Source: Immundisolibacter sp.
Lineage (GTDB): Bacteria > Pseudomonadota > Gammaproteobacteria > Immundisolibacterales > Immundisolibacteraceae
Length of the DNA: 31,592 nt
NCBI RefSeq assembly: GCF_041601295.1
Contig: NZ_JBFIII010000026.1
Coordinates: 1-31,592 of the forward strand
Direction: 5' to 3'
The number at the start of each line of letters is the position of its first letter. The first letter of the stretch is position 1. The notes beneath the pieces are model-generated. The model worked only from the letters and a program-made list of their open reading frames with translations. It searched no databases and had not been told where the DNA came from. Position numbers and translations under genes: made by a program. This document shows positions 24,504-31,299 of the stretch, one piece after another.

Positions 24504-24525
24504 CGCCTGAACGTGTGTTCAGGCG
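24504..24525. repeat. Perfect inverted repeat between thiD and the PCP_red-like gene
   Basis: CGCCTGAAC (24504-24512) and GTTCAGGCG (24517-24525) are perfect complements separated by GTGT. The repeat lies 32 bases before the ATG of the small gene and just upstream of a TATAAC hexamer at 24535-24540. It could be a repressor operator or a leader hairpin. It has no T-tract, so it is a poor terminator. Confidence 0.6.
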
Positions 24526-24557
24526 CCAACCACCTATAACACTCAGGAGGACAGGAA

Positions 24558-24815
24558 ATGGATTTTTCGACCGAAGGCAAGGAAATGTTCGACAAAGTAG
24601 TCGCCGATATTCCGGTAGCGTTTCGTGCCATGGCCAAGCCCCAAATCGAGAATTACGCCAAGGAAGAAGCGACCAAGCGCGGCGGCGCCAGCGTCGACGT
24701 GGATGATGTCATCCGTGGCCAGATTCGTGCGACACCGCCGTTCATGAAAGGCCAACTCAAGGATGGACTCGCCAAGCTTGGCGTGGACGCTTCCAAGTAT
24801 GCCGATCTGCTCTGA
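24558..24815 (+). CDS. Small PCP_red-domain-like protein
   Basis: This 85-residue, soluble, probably all-helical protein has the pattern MFDKVVADIPVAFRAMAKPQIENYAKEE, followed by GGASVDVDDVIRGQI. It resembles the PCP_red domain (helix with I-P-x-x-x-R, then I-E-x-Y/F-A, then a V/I-T/D-x-D/E-x-V helix), first seen at the C-terminus of the protochlorophyllide reductase B subunit and also found as small stand-alone proteins of unknown role. There is no sign of photosynthesis genes here. A strong AGGAGG ribosome-binding site precedes the ATG, and a strong terminator follows, so it is a monocistronic and possibly highly expressed gene. Confidence 0.65.
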   Translation: MDFSTEGKEMFDKVVADIPVAFRAMAKPQIENYAKEEATKRGGASVDVDDVIRGQIRATPPFMKGQLKDGLAKLGVDASKYADLL

Positions 24816-25127
24816 GGGCGTTTTGGTGCGCTGTGTCTTCTAACTCAAGGCGAGACATGGCTGTCACACTCCCCGTGCGGCGGTCGCGTCAGGCCATTGC
24901 CGAACAGCGCCGCAACGTCCCACTAGTGGACGTTGCGGCGCTTTTTTAGGTTCAGTCCGCCACTTTCCGTATTGCCGACGCGGCGCAGGTCATGCTGGCC
25001 GTTGTAGCCCCCGCCCAGCCAAACGGGTTCCAGTCCGGCGCGGGGCAGAGCCGATTCCAAACAGGACCGGGCACCTTGGCCGCGCCCTGCCGCCCCGCCG
25101 CGCCACCCGCAACCAGGAGCATTGTCC
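24816..25127 (+). other. 312-base gap between the PCP_red-like and RidA genes
   Basis: It contains the strong terminator described separately and, after it, about 180 bases that must include the RidA promoter and leader. The sequence next to RidA is very GC-rich with several short CCGCC runs. No small gene or RNA is recognisable. Confidence 0.4.
24907..24947 (+). terminator. Rho-independent terminator
   Basis: A 14-base perfect stem, GCGCCGCAACGTCC (24907-24920) with GGACGTTGCGGCGC (24928-24941), closes a seven-base loop and is followed by six T residues (24942-24947) on the plus strand. It ends transcription from the PCP_red-like gene about 90 bases past its stop. Confidence 0.9.
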
Positions 25128-25520
25128 ATGAGCAACCGCACGGTACCCGCCCCGCCCCAGTTCGCCAGTAAGTTTGGCTACTCCCAGGCTCGCCGGGTCG
25201 GCGACTTCATTGCCGTATCCGGCACGCCTGCGCGCGATGCCGCTGGCGCGGTGGTCGGCGAGGGTGACGCTTATGCCCAGGCGCGGCAGGCGCTGGAAAA
25301 CGTCAAGCGCAGCGTGGAGGCGCTCGGTGGGCGTATGCAGCATGTGGTGCGCACGCGCATTTACCTGATCGACATGGCCCACGTATGGGACATCGGCCGC
25401 GCGCATCTGGAATTTTTCGGTGGCATCGATCCGGCCACATCGCTGATCAAGGTGACCGGTTTCTTTGACCCGAAAATACTGCTGGAAATTGACTGTGACG
25501 CGATGGTGGTGGACGCGTGA
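25128..25520 (+). CDS. RidA (YjgF/YER057c/UK114) family protein lacking the catalytic Arg
   Basis: This 130-residue protein of the trimeric RidA fold contains FGYSQARRVGDFIAVSGTPARDA, QARQALENVKRSVEALGG and VVRTRIYLIDMAHVW. True RidA proteins, which deaminate 2-aminoacrylate, have a conserved Arg in the P-x-R-S/T segment. Here that segment reads PATSLIKV, with Thr in place of Arg, so classical imine deaminase activity is doubtful. The Glu of the last strand is kept (LLEIDC). Related proteins include 2-aminomuconate deaminases of aromatic pathways. The ATG at 25128 has AGGAG eight bases upstream and is preferred to the in-frame TTG at 25122. It converges on a Rieske gene with a seven-base gap. 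Confidence 0.88.
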   Translation: MSNRTVPAPPQFASKFGYSQARRVGDFIAVSGTPARDAAGAVVGEGDAYAQARQALENVKRSVEALGGRMQHVVRTRIYLIDMAHVWDIGRAHLEFFGGIDPATSLIKVTGFFDPKILLEIDCDAMVVDA

Positions 25521-25527
25521 ACCTGCT

Positions 25528-26706
25528 TTAGCTCGCGGCCTGGAGCGAGTCGCTTTGCTGTTTTGTCACCTTGGCACCGCGCAGGTTTTCCAGCGCGTAT
25601 TTTCGCCAGGCAAGCTGAAAGCCATCCGGGCGGTACAGGGGCGCCGGATCGTTTGTTCCGTCGGCCTTGGCCTTGGCATGTGAGTCCTCCACCATCCACA
25701 AGTCCTGCGCATTAAAGCGCACCATACCGGCCCAGCGGCCCCATGCGTAGAAGCGTGTGAGCCACGACAGCCGCTCCCGGCGCGTCGTCGGGTAGCCGCA
25801 GGCCACCTGGAAGTACAAATAGTGATCGGCATCGGTCTGCACAAACCACTCGTAATAGAGCGAGTCCATGATCGGAAAGTTGATCACCCGGATGATGCCC
25901 GGCAGTTTTACCGATACAAAGGTATCGATGCCGCGCAACGAGGGCATCATCCCGGTTATGTTGACAAGTTCGCCAAAGCGTTTGCGCGGCCACACGCCAA
26001 GGCCCGGGTACTGAGCGCGTTTACCCGGTGCGCCGAAGCGGTCCAACAGCCATTCACCGTCATCACCCTGGCTGCCCAGAACGGCCTGCGGATCTTCCGC
26101 GTAGCCGAAGAAGTCCACCATGCGCATGTAGGCCGAGTCGCGGTGCAGCATGGTGGCGTGGCCCAGGCCCGGGTTCTCCACGTGCCAACGCCAGTTGCCG
26201 GTGGCGACGCGACGCACCGTGCGGACAATGGTGGCCTGTTGCAGACCGGGTGGGATGTCCTGCTCCACCGGCACCGGTGGGCTGTCGGCCAGCCATATCC
26301 ATACGATCCCCTGACGTTCCTCCACTGGATAGGTGCGCACGCGCAGCTTGCCGACGATGGGGCTGTCCGGGCCGTCGGTGAGCGCCGCGACCAGGCTGCC
26401 GTCACCGACATCGAAGGTCCAGCCGTGATAACGGCAGGTCAGTGTGCGCGTGCCTGGAAACTCGCATGTTCCCTTCGACAGCTGCGTACCTCGGTGCGGG
26501 CAAGCGTTGGCCAGCGCATAAACCCGACCCAGGCGGCGCAGCAGCACTACGGCATCGCCCATCAGAGTGCGTGCCACCGGCTTGTCCGTAATCTCGCGCG
26601 ACAGCGCCACCGGGTGCCAGTAATTGCGCAGGCCCGCCTCGGGAATGCGCTGGTAGAACAATTCGTTGATGTGCGCGGCGTCGGTCCGGGCGTCGATGAC
26701 CTTCAT
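25528..26706 (-). CDS. Rieske oxygenase alpha subunit, paralog A (atypical iron-site motif)
   Basis: This 392-residue protein has Rieske ligands C69, H71, C91 and H94 (CPHRG and CRYHGWTFD, with a 19-residue gap and an extra Cys at 81). The mononuclear iron site reads HVENPGLGHATMLHRDS at about 176-192, giving H183 and H188 in the H-x4-H arrangement, but the usual bridging Asp three residues before the first His is Gly, with one residue fewer after Glu-Asn. A later QDLWMVEDSH near 335 may give the third ligand. GAGG lies before the ATG at 26706; the frame is open upstream without homology. It is the second gene after its paralog. The nearest familiar types are single-subunit monooxygenases and CarAa-like proteins; substrate unknown. 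Confidence 0.88.
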   Translation of the reverse strand: MKVIDARTDAAHINELFYQRIPEAGLRNYWHPVALSREITDKPVARTLMGDAVVLLRRLGRVYALANACPHRGTQLSKGTCEFPGTRTLTCRYHGWTFDVGDGSLVAALTDGPDSPIVGKLRVRTYPVEERQGIVWIWLADSPPVPVEQDIPPGLQQATIVRTVRRVATGNWRWHVENPGLGHATMLHRDSAYMRMVDFFGYAEDPQAVLGSQGDDGEWLLDRFGAPGKRAQYPGLGVWPRKRFGELVNITGMMPSLRGIDTFVSVKLPGIIRVINFPIMDSLYYEWFVQTDADHYLYFQVACGYPTTRRERLSWLTRFYAWGRWAGMVRFNAQDLWMVEDSHAKAKADGTNDPAPLYRPDGFQLAWRKYALENLRGAKVTKQQSDSLQAAS

Positions 26707-26851
26707 GGCTTTTGTCCTCGTTACTGGGCGCGGCCGCGCCGCCATGTTGCAGCCTAGCAAGGGCCCGCTTATACCGACAAGGCAGCCTGCAGGGTGCAAC
26801 CGGCGTGGGTAAGCCGGTTGGTGCCTGCCGATCCGCGCTGGCGAGTCGGCA
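26707..26851 (-). other. Gap between the two paralogous Rieske genes, with an inverted repeat
   Basis: These 145 bases include CAACCGGC (26797-26804) and GCCGGTTG (26813-26820), a perfect 8-base inverted repeat with an eight-base loop. There is no T-tract on the coding strand. It may be an operator, a transcript-processing hairpin or chance. The gap is long enough for the downstream paralog to have its own promoter. Confidence 0.4.
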
Positions 26852-28024
26852 CTACGACGGTGCTGAACGCGCATCCTCGAAACCTGGCACCGGCCCGCCA
26901 CGCAGGTTCGCCATCGCGTACTTGCGCCAGGCCAGGTGGAAGTGATCCGGGCGAAACAGGGCGACAGGATCGTTGTGGCCTTGTTTTTTACACAGGTCGT
27001 GAGAGTCGCCGACCATGTCGATATCCTGCATGGTGAAGCGCACTATGCCAATGAAGCGGCCCCAGGCGTAGTAGTGAAACAAATACTTCAGTCGCTGTGC
27101 CACTGTCTTGGGAAAGCCGCAATCGACCTGGAAATATAGGTAATGGTCGGGGTCGGTCTGCACGAACCACTCGTAGTACATCGCGCCCTGAAATGGGTAA
27201 TTGTTAATGCGCACCACGCCGGGCAGGCGAATCGAGACGATTGTGCTCACCCCCAATGTGGGTTTGAGTTCCTGGATCTGGATGACTTCACCGAAACGGC
27301 GCCGGGGCCATGGCCCAAGGCCGGGATAGTGTTCGCCTTTGCCGACGTCGTCGAACCGTTCCTGGAGCCACTCGCCGTCAAGGCCTTCGTGCATCAGGAC
27401 CGGTTGCAGGCGCTTGCCATAACCAAAAAAATCCACAAACCGCATGTAGGCTGAATCGCGGTGCAGCATGGTAGCGTGACCCAGGCCCGGGTTCTCGGCG
27501 TGCCAGCGCCAGTTCCCGTAGCACTCGCGTTGGACTACATGTACCTCGCTCGCCATCAACAGGCCAGGCGGAATATCGTCCTCCACCGGGACGGGTTTGC
27601 GATCGCCCAGCCACAGCCAGACGATGCCCTGGCGTTCCTCCACAGGGTACGTCCGCAAGCGCGCCTTGCCGGTCATTGGGCTATCGGGTCCGTCAGTCAG
27701 CACGCCGACCAGCGCGCCGCTGGTGACGTCGAAGGTCCAGCCGTGGTACCGGCAGGTGAGGGTATTGCTGCCGGGAAACTCGCAGCTGCCCTTGTGCAGG
27801 CGAGTGCCGCGGTGGGGACACTCGTTGGCGACCGCGTAGATCTTGCCATTGCGCCGCAGCAGGGCCACCGGCGCGCCATGCAGGGTCTTTGGCGTCGGTT
27901 GTTCCCTGATGTCCTTTGCGCGAGCCACCGGGTACCAGTAATTGGGGATGCCCAACTCCGGAATGTGCTCGTAATAGAGCTGGTTGATGCGGGCGCTGTC
28001 GCGACCCACGTCGATCACGGCCAT
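26852..28024 (-). CDS. Rieske oxygenase alpha subunit, paralog B (atypical iron-site motif)
   Basis: This 390-residue protein is close to its neighbour at 25528 along the whole length, so the pair arose by tandem duplication. Rieske ligands are C69, H71, C91 and H94. The iron site is HAENPGLGHATMLHRDS with H183 and H188 at the same positions, again without the bridging Asp. A matching QDIDMVGDSH segment follows. The two differ most in the 190-235 loop and the C-terminal tail, regions likely to shape substrate choice. The ATG at 28024 has AGGAG seven bases upstream. It is divergent from the extradiol dioxygenase operon across 309 bases, so shared control is likely. No ferredoxin or reductase is adjacent. 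Confidence 0.9.
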   Translation of the reverse strand: MAVIDVGRDSARINQLYYEHIPELGIPNYWYPVARAKDIREQPTPKTLHGAPVALLRRNGKIYAVANECPHRGTRLHKGSCEFPGSNTLTCRYHGWTFDVTSGALVGVLTDGPDSPMTGKARLRTYPVEERQGIVWLWLGDRKPVPVEDDIPPGLLMASEVHVVQRECYGNWRWHAENPGLGHATMLHRDSAYMRFVDFFGYGKRLQPVLMHEGLDGEWLQERFDDVGKGEHYPGLGPWPRRRFGEVIQIQELKPTLGVSTIVSIRLPGVVRINNYPFQGAMYYEWFVQTDPDHYLYFQVDCGFPKTVAQRLKYLFHYYAWGRFIGIVRFTMQDIDMVGDSHDLCKKQGHNDPVALFRPDHFHLAWRKYAMANLRGGPVPGFEDARSAPS

Positions 28025-28333
28025 GGGCTACTCCTGTGCCAACCTGCGATCATGCTTCCCGCCCGCCCGATAGAGCCATCGCTGTCCTGTGCATCCGGAT
28101 GTTGCGCGCTACATGTCGAGGACGAAAAGCCCGCCGAAGATGCGCTACCATCCGAGCTGCCCCCCACCTATCGCCAACCCGGATTACGGCTTTCCTCGAC
28201 ATTGGGAGAGCGTGGGTTGCGACGGCTTGATTTGGGTCCAAGGTCTCGCGGAGCCTAGCAGCGTGCCTTGAGTCGGGCAACCAATCCGGCGCGCATCCAA
28301 ACCACGGCGCACCAGCCAAGAATGGAGGAACAA
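28025..28333. promoter_or_regulatory. Divergent region between the Rieske pair and the ring-cleavage operon
   Basis: These 309 bases should contain promoters for both catabolic units. I find no convincing promoter hexamers and no long symmetrical operator. Short frames on both strands are not supported by ribosome-binding sites or similarity. The GC content is somewhat lower in 28140-28240 than in the genes around it. Confidence 0.4.
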
Positions 28334-29398
28334 ATGGCTGAAATCCTGGGCCTCACGGTTTCGGATTTTCCGTTCCTGCGCATGAAGCCGGCGAACATGC
28401 CGTGGGTGCTGTGGGGCAACCTGGCCTGGGGCTGGCGTGACAAGCCGCACTTGCGCGATCCGGCCAACTGGCCGGCGCCGATGCGCGCCGAGTGGGGCTC
28501 GGATCAGGATCAGGGCCGTACCGCCGGTGCCGCGCACCAGCTGCGCCAGCACGATCAATTCCGCACCCTGCGCCGGGCGCTGGACGATTTCCGGCCCGAT
28601 CTGCTGCTGATGATGTATCGCGACGTGCACGAGACTTTTGCCGCCACTGAGCGCCCGCAGTGGTGGCTGCACACGCATGAGGCCATCCAGGTGCAGCCGT
28701 GGAATTTGTGGACCTTTTTTCGCGATAACTGGTTCGAGGAAGACCCGGGCAAGGTCGTGACCCTGCGCGGACACCCCCAAGCCGCGGATGTCCTGGCCAA
28801 ACACCTGGCCAACGTTGGTATTGCGCCACGGCTCGTTCCCGAGTCGCCGCATCCGGCTGGGTTGGGCCACAACTGCATTGCCGGGACGGTGCATCTGGAT
28901 TTTGACCGGCGCGAATTTGCCACACCGGTGCTGCCGCTGGGGATCGACCCCTTCCGCTTCGGGCGGGTGCGGGATGAGGAGGGCCTGAGTTCGCTCGATT
29001 TGACCCGCGACGACCCGCCGCTGACACCGCAGGGAGCCTTTGACCTGGGGGTAGAGATTGCGCGTGCGTTCAAGCCCTCGCCGTGGCGCGTGGCCATCGT
29101 TGCGGCCGGCGACTGGTCGCACGCCAACGACAGCGGCAAGGCCAATGAACGCATCCACCCTGATGTGGAAGCCGATCGCGCGCTGTTCGAGCAGTGGCAG
29201 CAGGGCGATTACGGGGCCTGGCCGCGGCAGCTTTCCTTCGAGCACTTCGAGCGCCACGCGCAGTGGGAGTTGCTGATCCCCACCGTACTGGCCGGCGCCA
29301 TGAGCGACGTTGGCGCGGGCGCCCCGCGCCATGCCGACTTCCAACCCACCTGGGTGTGCAACGATAACTTCGTCACCACCATTTTCGAACCCCGCTGA
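28334..29398 (+). CDS. Class III extradiol ring-cleavage dioxygenase (LigB-like) with an altered iron ligand
   Basis: This 354-residue non-heme iron enzyme opens catecholic rings next to the diol. Compared with LigB, the second His ligand is in MMYRDVHETF (about residues 94-103), further active-site His are in GLGHNC and AAGDWSHAN, and the Glu ligand is in QWELLIP near the end. The first ligand, normally His in a (T/S)-H-x-P turn near residue 12, is Asp here: LTVSDFPFL at about residues 8-16. The start ATG at 28334 has GGAGG six bases upstream. It is the first gene of a rightward unit with SDR, hydrolase and Rieske genes, with a 10-base gap to the SDR. Substrate unknown; a substituted catechol or protocatechuate is likely. 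Confidence 0.85.
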   Translation: MAEILGLTVSDFPFLRMKPANMPWVLWGNLAWGWRDKPHLRDPANWPAPMRAEWGSDQDQGRTAGAAHQLRQHDQFRTLRRALDDFRPDLLLMMYRDVHETFAATERPQWWLHTHEAIQVQPWNLWTFFRDNWFEEDPGKVVTLRGHPQAADVLAKHLANVGIAPRLVPESPHPAGLGHNCIAGTVHLDFDRREFATPVLPLGIDPFRFGRVRDEEGLSSLDLTRDDPPLTPQGAFDLGVEIARAFKPSPWRVAIVAAGDWSHANDSGKANERIHPDVEADRALFEQWQQGDYGAWPRQLSFEHFERHAQWELLIPTVLAGAMSDVGAGAPRHADFQPTWVCNDNFVTTIFEPR

Positions 29399-29408
29399 GG
29401 ACGCCGCC

Positions 29409-30302
29409 ATGGGACGTTTGCAGGATCGTGTGGCGCTGGTGTTCGGCGCCAGCCCGCACATTGCCGGCACCACCGCGCACTGGTTTGCAAAGGAAGGCGC
29501 CAGGGTCGCGGTCGTGGACATTCGCGCCGAGGCTGCCGAGCGCTGCGCGGCCTTCATCAAGGGCAAGGGTTACGAGGCGCATGCGCTGGTTGGTGACCCG
29601 ACGCAGGAAGCCGACGCCAAGCGGCTGGTTGCCGAGGCCGTGGCGCACTACGGGCGCGTGGACATCATGTTCAACCAGGTCGGTAACCAGTACCGCCACA
29701 CCATCATGGACATGAACCTGCACGACTGGAACGCCAGCCTCACCGGCTATCTCACCGGTGGCATGCTGACCACCAAGTACACCGCCCGTGCCATGGCGGA
29801 AGCGGGTGTGGCGGGTTCTATCATCCACCTGGTGTCAGACGCAGCGCACCAGGGCGAGGCCGGCAATACCGCCTACAACGCCGCCAAGGCCGGGCTGCTC
29901 AATTTTTGCCGTGGCGCGGCCATGGAACTGGCGCCGCACCGCATCCGCGTCAACACCATCAGCCCCACCTTTATGGACCACCTGTTGTGGCAGTACCCGG
30001 CCAAGATGCTGAACCCGCGTATCCACGGCCCGCACACCATGTCCGCCGATGACTTCCTGAAGGGCATCCCCCTGGGGCGTTTTTGTAACGCGCGCGACAT
30101 CGGTAACGCGGCGGTGTTCCTGGCATCGGACGAATCGTCGTTCATGACCGGACAGGATTTTCTGCTCGACGGCGGTGCCCGCGCCGGCTATTACTGCTGG
30201 CGCCCCGGCGCGCACTCGGGTATCACCACGGAAGACGCCATCCACGACCTGGAACCCCACCAGTACGGGGAACCCGCGCCGCACATCAAGATCAGCTACT
30301 GA
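29409..30302 (+). CDS. Short-chain dehydrogenase/reductase (SDR), probable cis-dihydrodiol or alcohol dehydrogenase
   Basis: This 297-residue SDR has the catalytic Ser in HLVSDAAHQ and the Tyr-x3-Lys in AYNAAKAG, 13 residues apart as expected. The nucleotide motif, usually TGxxxGxG, reads FGASPHIAGTTAHWF and lacks the middle Gly at its normal place. The adjacent VAVVDIRAEA, with an acidic residue after strand 2, favours NAD. A long C-terminal extension of about 40 residues past the GGARAGYYCW turn is unusual. The ATG at 29409 was chosen because homology begins there; the frame is open 99 bases further upstream inside the preceding gene. Its position between a ring-cleavage dioxygenase and Rieske genes suggests it oxidises a dihydrodiol or side-chain alcohol. 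Confidence 0.88.
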   Translation: MGRLQDRVALVFGASPHIAGTTAHWFAKEGARVAVVDIRAEAAERCAAFIKGKGYEAHALVGDPTQEADAKRLVAEAVAHYGRVDIMFNQVGNQYRHTIMDMNLHDWNASLTGYLTGGMLTTKYTARAMAEAGVAGSIIHLVSDAAHQGEAGNTAYNAAKAGLLNFCRGAAMELAPHRIRVNTISPTFMDHLLWQYPAKMLNPRIHGPHTMSADDFLKGIPLGRFCNARDIGNAAVFLASDESSFMTGQDFLLDGGARAGYYCWRPGAHSGITTEDAIHDLEPHQYGEPAPHIKISY

Positions 30303-30316
30303 ACAGGAGTCCAGCC

Positions 30317-31174
30317 ATGAGCAACCAGTCGTTCGTTTCCCGCTTCGTGCGTGCCGGCGCTTACAAGATGCATTACATCGAGTGGGGCGACGGCATACCG
30401 GTGGTGATGGTGCACGGTGGCGGTCCGGGCGCGGCGGGCGAGTTCGGCTGGGGCCACAACGTCGGAGCGCTGGGCCGGCATGGTCGCGCCATCGCGGTGG
30501 ACCAGATCGGCTTTGGTCTGAGCGACAAGCCACTCGACAAGGAGTTCTCGCACCAGTTCATGGCCGAGCAACTGGCTGTGTTCATCGACACGCTGTGCCT
30601 GGACGAGGTGTACGTTACCGGAAACTCGCTGGGCGCCTATGTGGCAGCCCGTTACGCGCTGGACCATCCCGGCCGGGTCAAGAAACTGCTGCTGGTCAGC
30701 AGCGGCACCATCGCCACTGGCATGGGCATCGAGATGGGCATGACCCCCGGCATGAAAAAACTGGTGGCCTACGACGGCACCAAGGAAGGTCTGCGCAATT
30801 TCATCAGCGGCATCCAGCACCATCCGGAGCGGATCAGCGAGGAACGCCTGGAAAAACGCTGGCAGTACGCACAGCTACCCGGCGTGCCAGAGGTGCAGGC
30901 GTCATTCATGAATTTTTTCCGCAACCGCCGGGTCAACGAACCGCAGGCCGCGCAGTGGTTCGACCTGCGCCATCGCCTGCCCAAGCTGGACATCCCCATG
31001 CACTTCATCTGGGGCCGGCACGACGTCTTCGCCACCCCGGAAATGGCCGACCAGCTAAAGGAGCTCTTGCCCAACGCTACCTTCGAGTGGTTCGAGGACT
31101 CCGGCCATGTGTGCCAGAACGACGAGCCGGAGCTCTATAACGAAGTGGCACTGAAGTTCTTTTTTGGAGTTTGA
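30317..31174 (+). CDS. Alpha/beta hydrolase, meta-cleavage-product (C-C bond) hydrolase type
   Basis: This 285-residue alpha/beta hydrolase is of the MhpC/BphD/HsaD kind. The oxyanion segment is VMVHGGGPGAAGEFGWG, typical of hydrolases acting on ring-fission products. The Ser nucleophile lies in VTGNSLGAYVAARYAL (G-x-S-x-G at about residues 104-108), the acid in FIWGRHDVFA, and the His in FEDSGHVCQND near the end. The lid region (about 145-200) is of normal size. AGGAG precedes the ATG by nine bases, 14 bases after the SDR stop, so it is in the same operon. The enzyme probably cleaves the semialdehyde or ketone made by the extradiol dioxygenase. Confidence 0.92.
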   Translation: MSNQSFVSRFVRAGAYKMHYIEWGDGIPVVMVHGGGPGAAGEFGWGHNVGALGRHGRAIAVDQIGFGLSDKPLDKEFSHQFMAEQLAVFIDTLCLDEVYVTGNSLGAYVAARYALDHPGRVKKLLLVSSGTIATGMGIEMGMTPGMKKLVAYDGTKEGLRNFISGIQHHPERISEERLEKRWQYAQLPGVPEVQASFMNFFRNRRVNEPQAAQWFDLRHRLPKLDIPMHFIWGRHDVFATPEMADQLKELLPNATFEWFEDSGHVCQNDEPELYNEVALKFFFGV

Positions 31175-31299
31175 CCAGGCTGCTTGTGAGTCCGATCGGC
31201 CGGTAACGCAAACCGCCCCACCAACAAAACGTCAAACGCCGCGCTCCGGCCCTCGTCGAGACGTTTCGCATTCCCGCTTGTACGCAAGAGGAAACTGCC

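Noticed and set aside
26797..26820. Inverted repeat between the Rieske paralogs as a terminator
   Set aside because: The stem is only eight bases and no T-tract follows on the coding strand; it is listed only as a repeat within the gap.
28184..29566. A 460-residue open frame on the minus strand opposite the extradiol dioxygenase
   Set aside because: It overlaps two well-supported genes and has composition typical of an antisense shadow.
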